A stretch of DNA of 64,000 nt, taken from assembly GCF_017813395.1 (NCBI RefSeq), contig NZ_JAGIZB010000024.1:1-64000 (forward strand), in the 5' to 3' direction. This document shows positions 43,836-51,896 of the stretch, in pieces. A program made the translations under genes and the position numbers. How positions within the stretch are numbered: position 1 is the first letter of the stretch; each line of letters begins with the position of its first letter. The stretch is from Pararoseomonas baculiformis. GTDB lineage: Bacteria > Pseudomonadota > Alphaproteobacteria > Acetobacterales > Acetobacteraceae. The notes under the pieces were generated by a model. It was not told where the DNA came from. It ran no database searches and worked only from the letters and a program-made list of their open reading frames with translations.

Positions 43836-44783
43836 TCAGGCCCGGCCAGCGCCACCCCTGACATCCGCGCGGTCGAAACGGAAGGCCAGGTTGCAGAACT
43901 CGCAGGTCATGGTGATCTGCCCGTGCTCGGCCATATGGTCCAGGTCCGCCTCGGGGAAGCCCTGCAGCACGCCGGCCAGCTTGGCGCGGGAGCAACGGCA
44001 GCCATAGGAAAGGGCGCGTGGCCGGTCCAGCTGCAGCCCCTCCGCGTGGAACAGGCGGTGCAGCAGCTGCTCGGGCGCCAGCGCGTCATCCAGCATCTCC
44101 TCCTCCTTCACCGTGGAGGCCAGGATGGTGGCGGTGTTCCAGGCCTCGTCGGCCTCCTCGTTCCGCAGCCCGTCAATGCCGCCCTCGGCGGCCACGCGCT
44201 CCAGGATCAGGGCCGTGGCGCGCCAGCCCTGCGGCGTGCGGCGGCAGGAAAGGCGCACGAAGGCCTGGAGCTGCTCCGAGGTGCGGAAGTAGTTGTCCGT
44301 CATCTCCGCCAGGGTTTCGCCCTCGATCGCGACGATACCCTGGTAGCGGTCCATCTCAGGGCCCTGGTCGCAGGTGAAGGCCAGGTACCCCTTGCCGAGC
44401 AGAGCCGCGGCCTCGCCGCTGGCCGGGCCATCGGCGCGGGCATAGCCGCGGATCTCCCCGCTATCGGTGCAGTCGGCCAGCAGCATGGGAACGGGGCCGT
44501 CGCCCTTCGCCTGGAGGGAGAAGGAGCCCTGAAACTTCAGCGCGGCGGCAAGGCCGGCGGTCAGCGCCAGGGCCTGGCCCAGCAGGCGCGAGACATCCTC
44601 GGGCAGGTCATGGCGGCCGATCAGCGCCTCGGCCAGGTCTCCCAGCCGCACCAGCCGGCCGCGCACGGGGCGGCCATCCAGGTGGAAGGGCATGATGGCG
44701 CGCGGCACCACGATATCCGGCACCGGCGGGCGGTCATGGTTGAGAAAATCGGAGGTCTCGGAGGGGCGGGTCACGTTCTGCAC
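43836..44783 (-). CDS. hslO: Hsp33 redox-regulated chaperone
   Basis: About 315 residues from a GTG at 44783; the frame extends to 44873 but the first 30 residues are unlike the family. Another GTG at 44774 is possible. Hsp33 is a cytoplasmic holdase activated by oxidation and unfolding. The C-terminal zinc switch is intact: YGCRCSRAKL and TCEFCN provide C-x-C and C-x2-C. The N-terminal domain shows LADCTDSGEIRGYARADG and LAFTCDQG. Lies downstream of argD-argF and the CBS/BON gene on the same strand; argD-argF-hslO is a recurring order in Alphaproteobacteria. Confidence 0.92.
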   Translation of the reverse strand: MQNVTRPSETSDFLNHDRPPVPDIVVPRAIMPFHLDGRPVRGRLVRLGDLAEALIGRHDLPEDVSRLLGQALALTAGLAAALKFQGSFSLQAKGDGPVPMLLADCTDSGEIRGYARADGPASGEAAALLGKGYLAFTCDQGPEMDRYQGIVAIEGETLAEMTDNYFRTSEQLQAFVRLSCRRTPQGWRATALILERVAAEGGIDGLRNEEADEAWNTATILASTVKEEEMLDDALAPEQLLHRLFHAEGLQLDRPRALSYGCRCSRAKLAGVLQGFPEADLDHMAEHGQITMTCEFCNLAFRFDRADVRGGAGRA

Positions 44784-44903
44784 CCGCGCTAGATAGTGAG
44801 CGCCGCGCCGCGCCGACAGGGCCAACCGGTTGCGCCCGGTGCATGGCGCCCCCGCCCTGCCCCGCACTGCCAACAGCCCGGGCGGGGCCGGCGGGCCCGG
44901 CCC

Positions 44904-45614
44904 TCAGTAGAGGACGTTCTGAGGAACCCCCTCCACCATGTTGTCCACCACCTGCCGCACGCCGGGCACACGATGCGCGATGGACTGAAGGCCGCGCCGC
45001 ACGGCCTGTGACCGGGCAAAGCCCTGGAACTCCACCACCCCGTTCTTCACGGCCACGAAGGTGTAGATCGTGTCCGCCCAGGGCTGCTGGCGGATCTCCC
45101 TCCAGATCACCTCCCGGATCCGCTCATCCTCTGAACCGCCCTCGCCCAGGCTCGCCGGGGGAACCAGGAGGGCCTGGAGCAGGTCGGCGCGAGAGACGAT
45201 GCCGACCAGCCTCTCACCCCGCAGCACCGGAACGCGGCGGATGCCCCGCTCCTCCATAATCCGGGCGATCTGCTCCACCGGCGTGTTCTCGGTCACGGTG
45301 ATGAGGTCGCGGGTCATCACATCCTCGGCCAGCATCCCATGCAGCTGGGCATAGCGCTCGGCATCCCGGTCGCGGCTGCCGAAGAGGCGGTGGAGCCATC
45401 CCGGGCGTTCCTCCGCGCCGGAAAGCCGGCGGATCAGGTCGAGTTCGGTCACGATACCCAGCAACCGGCCATCGCCGCCGGTCACGGGCACGGCGGAAAT
45501 GCCGCGCTCCGCCAGGAGCCGGGCCAGAGAGGCCACGGGCATCGCGGCAGGCACGCAGATTACCTCACGCGTCATCAGGTCGCGGGCGAAAAGGGATTCG
45601 GTCACGGTGCTCAT
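44904..45614 (-). CDS. Two CBS domains plus BON domain protein
   Basis: About 236 residues from ATG 45614 (GGAGG upstream with 6-base spacing); a longer frame to 45848 has a non-protein-like N-terminus. CBS domain 1 is at about residues 8-65 (LMTREVICVPAAMPVASLARLLAERGISAVPV, LLGIVTELDLIRRL) and CBS 2 at about 95-150 (VMTRDLITVTENTPVEQIARIMEERGIRRVPV, LVGIVSRADLLQ). A BON domain follows at about 165-230 (VIWREIRQQPWADTIYTFVAVKNGVVEFQGFARSQAVRRGLQSIAHRVPGVRQVVDNM). CBS pairs sense adenine nucleotides; BON may contact membranes. No catalytic domain, so probably a stress- or energy-sensing regulator. Confidence 0.9.
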   Translation of the reverse strand: MSTVTESLFARDLMTREVICVPAAMPVASLARLLAERGISAVPVTGGDGRLLGIVTELDLIRRLSGAEERPGWLHRLFGSRDRDAERYAQLHGMLAEDVMTRDLITVTENTPVEQIARIMEERGIRRVPVLRGERLVGIVSRADLLQALLVPPASLGEGGSEDERIREVIWREIRQQPWADTIYTFVAVKNGVVEFQGFARSQAVRRGLQSIAHRVPGVRQVVDNMVEGVPQNVLY

Positions 45615-45712
45615 CGCTGCCTCCAGGGCTTGTGCCTGAAGACAGGTTGCGAAACCGGGAACGCAACGACCTTGATCTGCGTCAAGCCCCGGGAAAGGGG
45701 CGGCGAATGGCC

Positions 45713-46660
45713 TCAGCCCGCGCCCAGGGCCCAGAGCAGCACGCCCTTCTGCGCGTGCAGCCGGTTCTCGGCCTCGTCGAACACCACGCTCTGCGGGCCG
45801 TCCATCACCTCGTCGGTGATCTCCTCGCCCCGATGGGCGGGCAGGCAATGCATCACGATGGCGTCCGGCGCGGCATGGCGCATCAGCGCGGCGTTCAGCT
45901 GATAGGGCGCCAGCATGTTGTGCCGGTTCCGCAGCTCGCGCTTCTCGTCGCTCATGGAGATCCAGGTGTCGGTCACCACGCAGCGCGCACCGCGCACCGC
46001 CTCCGCCGGATCGTTGAAGAGCTCGACCGTCGCGCCCTGCGCGCGCGCCCAGGCGATCAGATCGGCCGGCGGCGCGAGCTGCGCGGGGGTGGCGACGCGG
46101 AGCGTGAAGTTGAAGCGCGCGGCGGCCTGGATGAAGGACTGCGCCACGTTGTTGCCGTCGCCGGTCCAGGCCACCACCTGCCCCGCGATCGGGCCGCGAT
46201 GCTCCTCGAAGGTCATCACATCCGCCATCAGCTGGCAGGGATGCGACACATCCGTGAGGCCGTTGATCACGGGCACCGTGGCGTACTGCGCCAGCTCCCG
46301 CATCTTCTCGACATTGTCGGTGCGCAGCACGATGGCATCGACATAGCGGGACAGCACGCGCGCCGTATCGGCCGGCGTCTCGCCGCGTCCCAGTTGCGTG
46401 TCCTTGCTGGTCAGCGTGGTGACGAAGCCGCCGAGCTGGCGGATCCCCACCTCGAAGGAGACGCGGGTCCGCGTGCTCGGCTTCTCGAAGATCAGCGCCA
46501 CGGTCTTGCCGGCCAGGGGCTGGCCCACCGTCTCGCCGCGCTTGGTGCGGGTCCCGAGATCAAGCATCCGGCGCAGCGTCGCGGTGTCGAAATCCATCAG
46601 CTCGAGGAAGTGGCGGGGGGCCACAGGCCCCCCCTCCACGGTCTTCAACGCTGCGCTCAC
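45713..46660 (-). CDS. argF: Ornithine carbamoyltransferase
   Basis: 315 residues from a GTG at 46660 that overlaps the argD TGA (GTGA). The longer open frame upstream is the shadow of argD. The enzyme condenses ornithine and carbamoyl phosphate to citrulline. Carbamoyl-phosphate site [15 protein letters not shown], the [12 protein letters not shown] block, the ornithine-binding DTWISMSDE and [15 protein letters not shown] are all intact. Co-transcribed with argD. Confidence 0.95.
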   Translation of the reverse strand: MSAALKTVEGGPVAPRHFLELMDFDTATLRRMLDLGTRTKRGETVGQPLAGKTVALIFEKPSTRTRVSFEVGIRQLGGFVTTLTSKDTQLGRGETPADTARVLSRYVDAIVLRTDNVEKMRELAQYATVPVINGLTDVSHPCQLMADVMTFEEHRGPIAGQVVAWTGDGNNVAQSFIQAAARFNFTLRVATPAQLAPPADLIAWARAQGATVELFNDPAEAVRGARCVVTDTWISMSDEKRELRNRHNMLAPYQLNAALMRHAAPDAIVMHCLPAHRGEEITDEVMDGPQSVVFDEAENRLHAQKGVLLWALGAG

Positions 46661-47862
46661 TTGGCGGCCGCCTTCGCCGCGCCCGGCGTGATGCGCAGCA
46701 TGGCGCGGTCCAGCAGGCGCAGCGCCTCGTCCGCCTCGGCCTCGGTGATGATGAGCGGCGGCGCCACGCGCAGCACATTCATCCCCGCCGCCACGGTCAG
46801 CAGCCCTTCCGCCACCGCGGCGCCCTGCGCCTCGGTGTTGGAAACCGCGTCGCTCAGCTTCAGCCCGAGCAGCAGGCCCGCGCCCTGCACCCCCGTCACC
46901 ACCGCCGGATGCCGCGCGGCCAGGTCCTGCATGCCGCGCCAGAGATGGCGCGCCACGCGGTCCACCTGACCGAGGAAGCCCGGCGCCAGGATCACGTCCA
47001 GCACGGCATTGCCGGCCGCGCAGGCCAGCGGGTTGCCACCATAGGTGCTGCCATGGGTGCCGGGCTTCAGATGCTCTGCCACCTTCTCGCGCGCGAGCGT
47101 CGCGCCCAGCGGGAAGCCGCCGCCGATACCCTTGGCCGAGGACATGACATCCGGCTCGATCCCGGCCCATTCATGCGCCCAGAGCTTGCCGGAGCGGCCC
47201 ATCCCGGTCTGCACCTCGTCCAGCGCCAGCAACAGCCCGAACTCGTCGCAGACCGCGCGCAGCTCGCGCAGGAAGCGCAGGTCGGCCGGACGCACGCCGC
47301 CCTCGCCCTGCACCGGCTCGATCATGATCGCCGCCGTTTCCTTCGTGATCGCCTGGCGCACGGCGTTCATGTTGCCGAAGGGCACGTGGTCGAACCCCTC
47401 GACCGGCGGGCCGAAGCCCTCCAGGTACTTGGCGTTGCCCGTGGCGGAGATCATGGCCAGCGTGCGCCCGTGGAAGGCGCCCTCGAAGCAGATCGTGCGG
47501 TAGCGCTCCGGATGACCGTTGGCGGCGTGGTACTTTCGCACCGCCTTCACCATCGCCTCGTTCGCCTCGGCGCCCGAGTTGGAGAAATAGACCGTGTCCG
47601 CGAAAGGCGTCGCCTCCACCAGCCGCGCGGCCAGGCGCTCGGCCTGCGGCACGCGGTAGAGATTGGAGGTGTGCATCACGCGCCCCGCCTGCTCGGCGAT
47701 GGTGGCCACGAGATGCGGATGGGCATGGCCAATGCTCGTGGTCGCGATCCCGGCCCCGAAATCGAGGAATCGTCGGCCCTGCGCATCCCACAGCCAGGCA
47801 CCCTCACCCCGCTCGAAAGCAAGGTCGGCACGGTTGTAGTTCGGCATCAGGGGGGGGATCAC
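46657..47862 (-). CDS. argD: Acetylornithine aminotransferase
   Basis: 401-residue class III aminotransferase. It interconverts N-acetylornithine and N-acetylglutamate semialdehyde (and may also serve lysine synthesis). [60 protein letters not shown] and the Schiff-base Lys in [15 protein letters not shown] are conserved. First gene of the argDF pair, with translational coupling through GTGA. Confidence 0.94.
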   Translation of the reverse strand: MIPPLMPNYNRADLAFERGEGAWLWDAQGRRFLDFGAGIATTSIGHAHPHLVATIAEQAGRVMHTSNLYRVPQAERLAARLVEATPFADTVYFSNSGAEANEAMVKAVRKYHAANGHPERYRTICFEGAFHGRTLAMISATGNAKYLEGFGPPVEGFDHVPFGNMNAVRQAITKETAAIMIEPVQGEGGVRPADLRFLRELRAVCDEFGLLLALDEVQTGMGRSGKLWAHEWAGIEPDVMSSAKGIGGGFPLGATLAREKVAEHLKPGTHGSTYGGNPLACAAGNAVLDVILAPGFLGQVDRVARHLWRGMQDLAARHPAVVTGVQGAGLLLGLKLSDAVSNTEAQGAAVAEGLLTVAAGMNVLRVAPPLIITEAEADEALRLLDRAMLRITPGAAKAAAK

Positions 47863-48005
47863 GCGGCGTGGCCCTCCGTTGGGCCCGCGGGCGGGGCGGA
47901 AGTCGCAGCGCCGGGCGGGAAGCCGCGGAAGATGACGGAAAGGAAGCGCCGGGTCAAAGGATAGGCCCCCGCTTCACGCAAGGCTCATCCATCGGAAACG
48001 AGAAA

Positions 48006-48029
48006 GGGCGCCGCATCGCTGCGGCGCCC
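48006..48029 (-). terminator. Rho-independent terminator of the repeat lipoprotein gene
   Basis: A perfect 9-bp stem GGGCGCCGC/GCGGCGCCC with a 6-base loop; on the minus strand it is followed by TTTCTCGTTT. It lies 18 bases beyond the stop of the gene at 48047. Confidence 0.75.
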
Positions 48030-48046
48030 CCTCCCGGAAAGCCGGA

Positions 48047-48427
48047 TCAGCGATTGCGGCTGCTGCGGCGCGTGGTCCGCGGGGCGCAGTCGCTGGTATC
48101 GGTCGTGCCCAGCGAACGGGAGACGGCGGTGCCGGGCGGGTTGCCGGGGGTGCAGTCCGGACGGTCCTGCAGGTTCAGCGGATCGCCGGCCCGCGCATTG
48201 GCGCGGGAAACGGCCGTGCCCGGGGGGTTGCCCGGCGTGCCATCCGGGCGGCCCTGGGTGTTCAGCGGGTCGCCGACCTGGGCATTGGCGCGGGAAACGG
48301 CCGTGCCCGGCGGGTTGCCGGGCGTTCCGTCCGGGCGGTTCTGCGTGTTCAGCGGGTCCTGCGCGCAGGCCGCCAGACCACCAAGGCTCAAGGCCAGCGC
48401 CGCAGCACGGAAGGTGTGGGACAGCAT
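48047..48427 (-). CDS. Small lipoprotein with three PDGTPGNPPGTA repeats
   Basis: 126 residues. Leader MLSHTFRAAALALSLGGLAAC ends with a lipobox (Cys21). The mature chain is built from three near-identical 27-residue units, each QDPLN/GDPLN followed by the RPDGTPGNPPGTAVSR core and a short Ala/Asn linker; the third has Cys for Gly (PDCTPGNPP). The C-terminus is Arg/Ser-rich. No known domain. The same motif appears four times in the next gene, so the two proteins likely share a partner or a location in the envelope. Confidence 0.75.
   Translation of the reverse strand: MLSHTFRAAALALSLGGLAACAQDPLNTQNRPDGTPGNPPGTAVSRANAQVGDPLNTQGRPDGTPGNPPGTAVSRANARAGDPLNLQDRPDCTPGNPPGTAVSRSLGTTDTSDCAPRTTRRSSRNR
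48127..48340 (-). repeat. Three 81-nt tandem units encoding PDGTPGNPPGTA
   Basis: The units are close to identical at DNA level over the motif (plus-strand ccgtgcccgg-gggttgcc) and spaced 81-87 bases, indicating recent tandem duplication within the lipoprotein gene. Confidence 0.8.
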
Positions 48428-48574
48428 CGGATAGCTTCTCCGGTCCGGTTGAAATGGTCCTGCATGTTGCTGGACCTGTCAGGGCAACGCTGGATTGTGA
48501 CAGCGGTTCCGTCCTTCGCCGCACCATCGTGATTTCGTGTGCGAGAGGAGCGTCACGCCATGAGACACACAAAA

Positions 48575-48600
48575 GGCCCGGATGCTTGCGCATCCGGGCC
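48575..48600 (-). terminator. Rho-independent terminator of the PRC-barrel gene
   Basis: A perfect 11-bp stem GGCCCGGATGC/GCATCCGGGCC with a 4-base loop; on the minus strand it is followed by TTTTGTGTGT. It begins 27 bases beyond the stop at 48628. Confidence 0.8.
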
Positions 48601-48627
48601 CCTTCGCATGGAGCAGCCGCGCCGTGC

Positions 48628-50034
48628 TCAGCCGCGGCGGGCAGCGTCGTAGGAATAGGCCGGCAGCGAGGTCAGGCTCTCCCGCGTCGCGCCGGTAATG
48701 GTCCAGCGGTTGTCGGCGGCGGACCAGCGCAGATCCGACATCGGCACGGCCACGAGCTTCGCGCCGATCCCGAGGAAACCGCCCACCGAGACGATCGCGA
48801 GCGGCGAGGAATTGCCCGAGGGCAGGATCACATCGTCGATCGAGCCGATGGACTCGTTCCGCTCATTATAGACGTTCGAGCCAATGATGCGGCTCACCCG
48901 CTCGGTCTGCGCCGCCGGCGCGGTCGCGGCCGTGCCGGCCGCCATGCCCGAGGCCGAGCGGTCCGTGCCGGCCTGGTTCGCCTGGCCGCCCTGCGCACCG
49001 GTGGTCGCGGTGGCGTTGCTGCCGGTCATGTTGGCGTTCGTGCCGGTACCGGTGTTCGCGGCCTGGTTCTGCAGCGGAACCGTCATGGTCCCGGCGCGCG
49101 CCTGGTCGCCATCGGGAGTCCGGTTCACCGCGCCGGGCTGCACCTGCCCTTGGGCGTTCGGGCCCTGGGAGTTCTGCCCCTGGGAATTCTGCCCCTGGGA
49201 GTTCGCCTGGTTGGTGCTGGTGGCCCGGGGCTCGTTGGTCCCCAGGTTCGCGTTGGCCGCCTGGTTCATGTTGGCAGGACGGTTGGTGGCCCCTGGTCCC
49301 TGGCCACCGCTGGCCGCGGGCGCGGACTGGGTGCTGCCCATGATATCGGTGCGGGCGCTGGCGGCGGGTGGGTTGGTCTCGCGCACGCCACCCTCGGCGG
49401 CCGGGCCACGGCCCGTCACGGTCGCGCGCGTGCCGCTGGTGGCACCCTGGCCGCCATGATCAGGGCTGTTGGCGCCGTTGCTCTCGCCCTCGTTCCGCGG
49501 GAAGGCACCGGACATGTTGGTGCCCAGGGCGCGGTCGAGCCCGCGCGTGACAACGGTGCCGGGCGGGTTGCCCGCCGTGCCATCCGGGCGTTCCGGGGCG
49601 TTCAGCACATTCCCCGGCCGCTGGCTGTTATCCGCGGCGGTGTCCACCGCGCTGTCGATGGTGCGGCCCAGGGCGGTGCCCGGCGGGTTGCCGGGGGTTC
49701 CATCCGGGCGGCCCTGCAGGTTCAGCGGATCGCCGGCGCGGCGATTCGCGGCGGATGCATTGTCGGCGGCACGGTCAGTCGCGTTGCCGACGGCATCGCC
49801 GGCGCGATCCGCGGCACGGCCCAGCGCGGTGCCGGGCGGGTTGCCGGGGGTGCCGTCCGGCTGCGTCTGGTTGCCCGTCGCACGGTCGGCAGCGCGCTGC
49901 GTGGCGGTCGAGGGGGGGTTGCCCGGCGTGCCGTCGCGCGGCGTGGCCTGGGTCTGCGCGAGGGCAGGCCCCGCCAGCAGCGCGGCCGCAGCGGTCAGGC
50001 CCATCAGGGTCGACTTGTAGGAACGATCGGTCAT
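48628..50034 (-). CDS. Exported PRC-barrel protein with PDGTPGNPPGTA repeats and a disordered centre
   Basis: 468 residues from ATG 50034, chosen because AAGGAGG precedes it and a signal peptide follows (MTDRSYKSTLMGLTAAAALLAGPALAQ). Residues about 30-165 hold four copies of the PDGTPGNPPGTA motif separated by Ala/Asp/Arg linkers (AADRAGDAVGNATDRAADN), one again led by GDPLNLQ. The centre is low-complexity Gln/Asn/Gly/Ala, including NSQGQNSQGQNSQGPNAQGQ. The last about 90 residues are a PRC-barrel domain (IIGSNVYNERNESIGSIDDVIL, SVGGFLGIGAKLVAVPMSDL). PRC-barrels in exported proteins often occur in envelope or stress-related proteins; function here is unknown. Divergent from recX. Confidence 0.8.
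   Translation of the reverse strand: MTDRSYKSTLMGLTAAAALLAGPALAQTQATPRDGTPGNPPSTATQRAADRATGNQTQPDGTPGNPPGTALGRAADRAGDAVGNATDRAADNASAANRRAGDPLNLQGRPDGTPGNPPGTALGRTIDSAVDTAADNSQRPGNVLNAPERPDGTAGNPPGTVVTRGLDRALGTNMSGAFPRNEGESNGANSPDHGGQGATSGTRATVTGRGPAAEGGVRETNPPAASARTDIMGSTQSAPAASGGQGPGATNRPANMNQAANANLGTNEPRATSTNQANSQGQNSQGQNSQGPNAQGQVQPGAVNRTPDGDQARAGTMTVPLQNQAANTGTGTNANMTGSNATATTGAQGGQANQAGTDRSASGMAAGTAATAPAAQTERVSRIIGSNVYNERNESIGSIDDVILPSGNSSPLAIVSVGGFLGIGAKLVAVPMSDLRWSAADNRWTITGATRESLTSLPAYSYDAARRG
49557..49940 (-). repeat. Four dispersed PDGTPGNPPGTA-coding units
   Basis: Copies near 49557-49590, 49677-49712, 49829-49863 and 49906-49940 encode RPDGTAGNPPGTVV, RPDGTPGNPPGTAL, QPDGTPGNPPGTAL and PRDGTPGNPPSTAT. 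They are homologous to the three units of the neighbouring lipoprotein gene. Confidence 0.75.
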
Positions 50035-50141
50035 GCGGCGCCTCCTTCCGGCGTGGTCTTGCAGTGGTCGAGGAACGCGCCCCGGCGAAAGCCGTTGCGC
50101 GGCCTCTCCCCCCACTCGTTCGGGCATGGCAGGTTCCGTCC

Positions 50142-50783
50142 ATGGCCGAGGATCCTTCCAAGCCCGCATGGCGGAAGCGCGAGCGCCGCCCGCCCACCGC
50201 CGGCCCCGCCCCCACCGAGGCCCGGCTGCACGAGGCCGCGCTGAACCACCTGGCCCGCTTCGCCGCGACCGAGGCGGGGCTCACCCGCGTGCTGCAGCGC
50301 CGGGTGGCGCGATGGGCGCAGAGGGCGGAGCGGGAGGGCATGCCGCCGGAGCAGATCGCGCCCATCGTGGAACAGGGCCGCGCCGCGGCGGCCGGCGTGG
50401 CGAAGCGCATGGTCTCGGCCGGGGCGGTGGATGATGCGGCCTTCGCCGCTTCCCGCGCCCGCCGGCTTTCCCGCGCCGGACGCTCCCGCCGCGCCATTTC
50501 CGCGCATCTGGCGGCCAAGGGCGTGGGCGGGGAGGTCGCGGCGGAAACACTGGAGGAGGCCGGGACGGATGAGGTGGCGGCGGCCCTCGCCCATCTGCGC
50601 CGCCGCCGCCAGGGCCCCTTCGACCCCTCCCCTCCGGAGGAGCCCGAGGCCATGCGCACCGCGCGGATGAAGGCCATGGGCTCCCTGGCCCGGGCCGGCT
50701 TCCCGCGCGAGGTGGCCGAGGCCGCGCTCGACACGGACCCGGCCGAGGCCGAGATGCGGATTATCGAGTCCCGGCGCGGCTGA
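50142..50783 (+). CDS. recX: RecX-family regulatory protein
   Basis: 213 residues, all-helical. After a basic N-terminus the RecX three-helix repeats appear: ALNHLARFAATEAGLTRVLQRRVARWAQRAE, DDAAFAASRARRLSRAGRSRRAISAHLAAKGVGGEVAAETLEE and MGSLARAGFPREVAEAALD. RecX binds and modulates RecA filaments. The ATG at 50142 is preferred; the frame is open further upstream across the divergent region. No recA is nearby, so identification rests on the domain alone. The frame has no visible damage. Confidence 0.82.
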   Translation: MAEDPSKPAWRKRERRPPTAGPAPTEARLHEAALNHLARFAATEAGLTRVLQRRVARWAQRAEREGMPPEQIAPIVEQGRAAAAGVAKRMVSAGAVDDAAFAASRARRLSRAGRSRRAISAHLAAKGVGGEVAAETLEEAGTDEVAAALAHLRRRRQGPFDPSPPEEPEAMRTARMKAMGSLARAGFPREVAEAALDTDPAEAEMRIIESRRG

Positions 50784-50825
50784 AGACCCCTCCGCCCTCC
50801 CGGCAGTTCCGTCGGACGGCCCGGC

Positions 50826-51590
50826 ATGGCTGCCCTCGCGGAGCGGCGCATGGTGCCCACTTCCCCTTCCGCCTATACGGCCGGGATGCGCATCACCTTC
50901 ACGATGGACGGCATCCTCCGCGGTGTCCGGCGTGGCGTGCCGCTCCTTCTCGGCATCGCGCCCTTCGGGGCGGTGGTGGGCGTCATCGCCCTCGGAAAGG
51001 GACTGACCCTCGCGGAGACGCTGCTGATGAGCGCCCTGGTCTTTGCCGGCGCCTCGCAGCTTCTCGCGCTCGAACTCTGGACCAACCCGCCGGACATCCT
51101 CGCCGTCGCGGTCGCGGCGCTGGTGGTGAATATCCGCATGGTGCCGATCGGCGCCGCCCTGTCCTTCTGGCTCGACCATCTGCGGGGATGGCGGCTCTGG
51201 GGATCCCTCTTCGTCACGGTGGACCATTCCTTCGCGCTCTCGGTCGCGGAGAACCGTGCGGGCGGACGTGATGCGGGCTTCCTCTTCGGCCTTGGCGTGT
51301 TCACCTGGTTCGGATGGCTCATCTTCACCGGTGTTGGCCATGTGATGGGCTCGGTGGTGGCCCTGCCGCCGGACCATCCACTCTTCTTCGCGGCCACGGC
51401 CAGCTTCGTGGGCATCCTCGTCGCCCTCTGGCGCAGCCCGCGCAAGGATGTGCCGCCCTGGATCCTGGCCGCGGCCACGGCCCTGGGCACCCAGGCGCTG
51501 CACCTGCCCGCGCCGGTGCCGCTGCTCGCCGGTGCCTTCTCGGGCGCCCTCCTCGCGGCCTGGCAGGAAACGCGGGGGACCCGGGCATGA
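50826..51590 (+). CDS. azlC: AzlC-family branched-chain amino acid exporter, large subunit
   Basis: 254 residues with about eight hydrophobic segments. The family pattern GVPLLLGIAPFGAVVGVIALGKGLTLAETLLMSALVFAGASQLLALELW and NIRMVPIGAALSFWL is clear. AzlC works with the small AzlD in the inner membrane to export valine/leucine-type amino acids. Start uncertain: ATGs at 50826, 50850 and 50886 are in frame. The stop overlaps azlD's start as ATGA. Confidence 0.9.
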   Translation: MAALAERRMVPTSPSAYTAGMRITFTMDGILRGVRRGVPLLLGIAPFGAVVGVIALGKGLTLAETLLMSALVFAGASQLLALELWTNPPDILAVAVAALVVNIRMVPIGAALSFWLDHLRGWRLWGSLFVTVDHSFALSVAENRAGGRDAGFLFGLGVFTWFGWLIFTGVGHVMGSVVALPPDHPLFFAATASFVGILVALWRSPRKDVPPWILAAATALGTQALHLPAPVPLLAGAFSGALLAAWQETRGTRA

Positions 51591-51892
51591 CCATGCGCTG
51601 GGATGTGGTGATGGCCATCGTCGCCATGGGCGTGGTGACGTATCTCTGCCGCGCGGGGGGCTATGCGGTGCTGCGCGCCGTGCCCACGCCGCCCTTCATC
51701 GACGCGCTGCTGCGCAACCTGCCCGCGCCGCTCTTCGCCGCCTATGTGGCCCTCGCCCTCTCGAAGCAGGATCTCGCGGCGACGCTGGCCAGCATTCCCT
51801 GTGCCGCCGCCCATGCCAGATGGGGCAATTTCGGCCTGTCCATCGTGGTGGGGGTTGGCGCCATCGCGCTGCTGCGCTGGGCAGGGATGTAG
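51587..51892 (+). CDS. azlD: AzlD-family branched-chain amino acid exporter, small subunit
   Basis: 101 residues, four hydrophobic segments (VVMAIVAMGVVTYLCRAGGY and others), with the RAGGYAVLRAVPTPPFIDALLRNLPAPLFAAY signature of AzlD. Translationally coupled to azlC by a four-base overlap. Its stop lies four bases from the stop of the convergent deacylase gene. Confidence 0.9.
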   Translation: MTMRWDVVMAIVAMGVVTYLCRAGGYAVLRAVPTPPFIDALLRNLPAPLFAAYVALALSKQDLAATLASIPCAAAHARWGNFGLSIVVGVGAIALLRWAGM

Positions 51893-51896
51893 CGTC

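Noticed and set aside
46661-47170. N-terminal extension of ornithine carbamoyltransferase
   Set aside because: It is a shadow of argD; the GTG overlapping the argD stop gives the normal length.
48127-50034. Repeats considered as a possible CRISPR array
   Set aside because: Units are in-frame coding repeats within two exported proteins, with no spacer structure and no cas genes.
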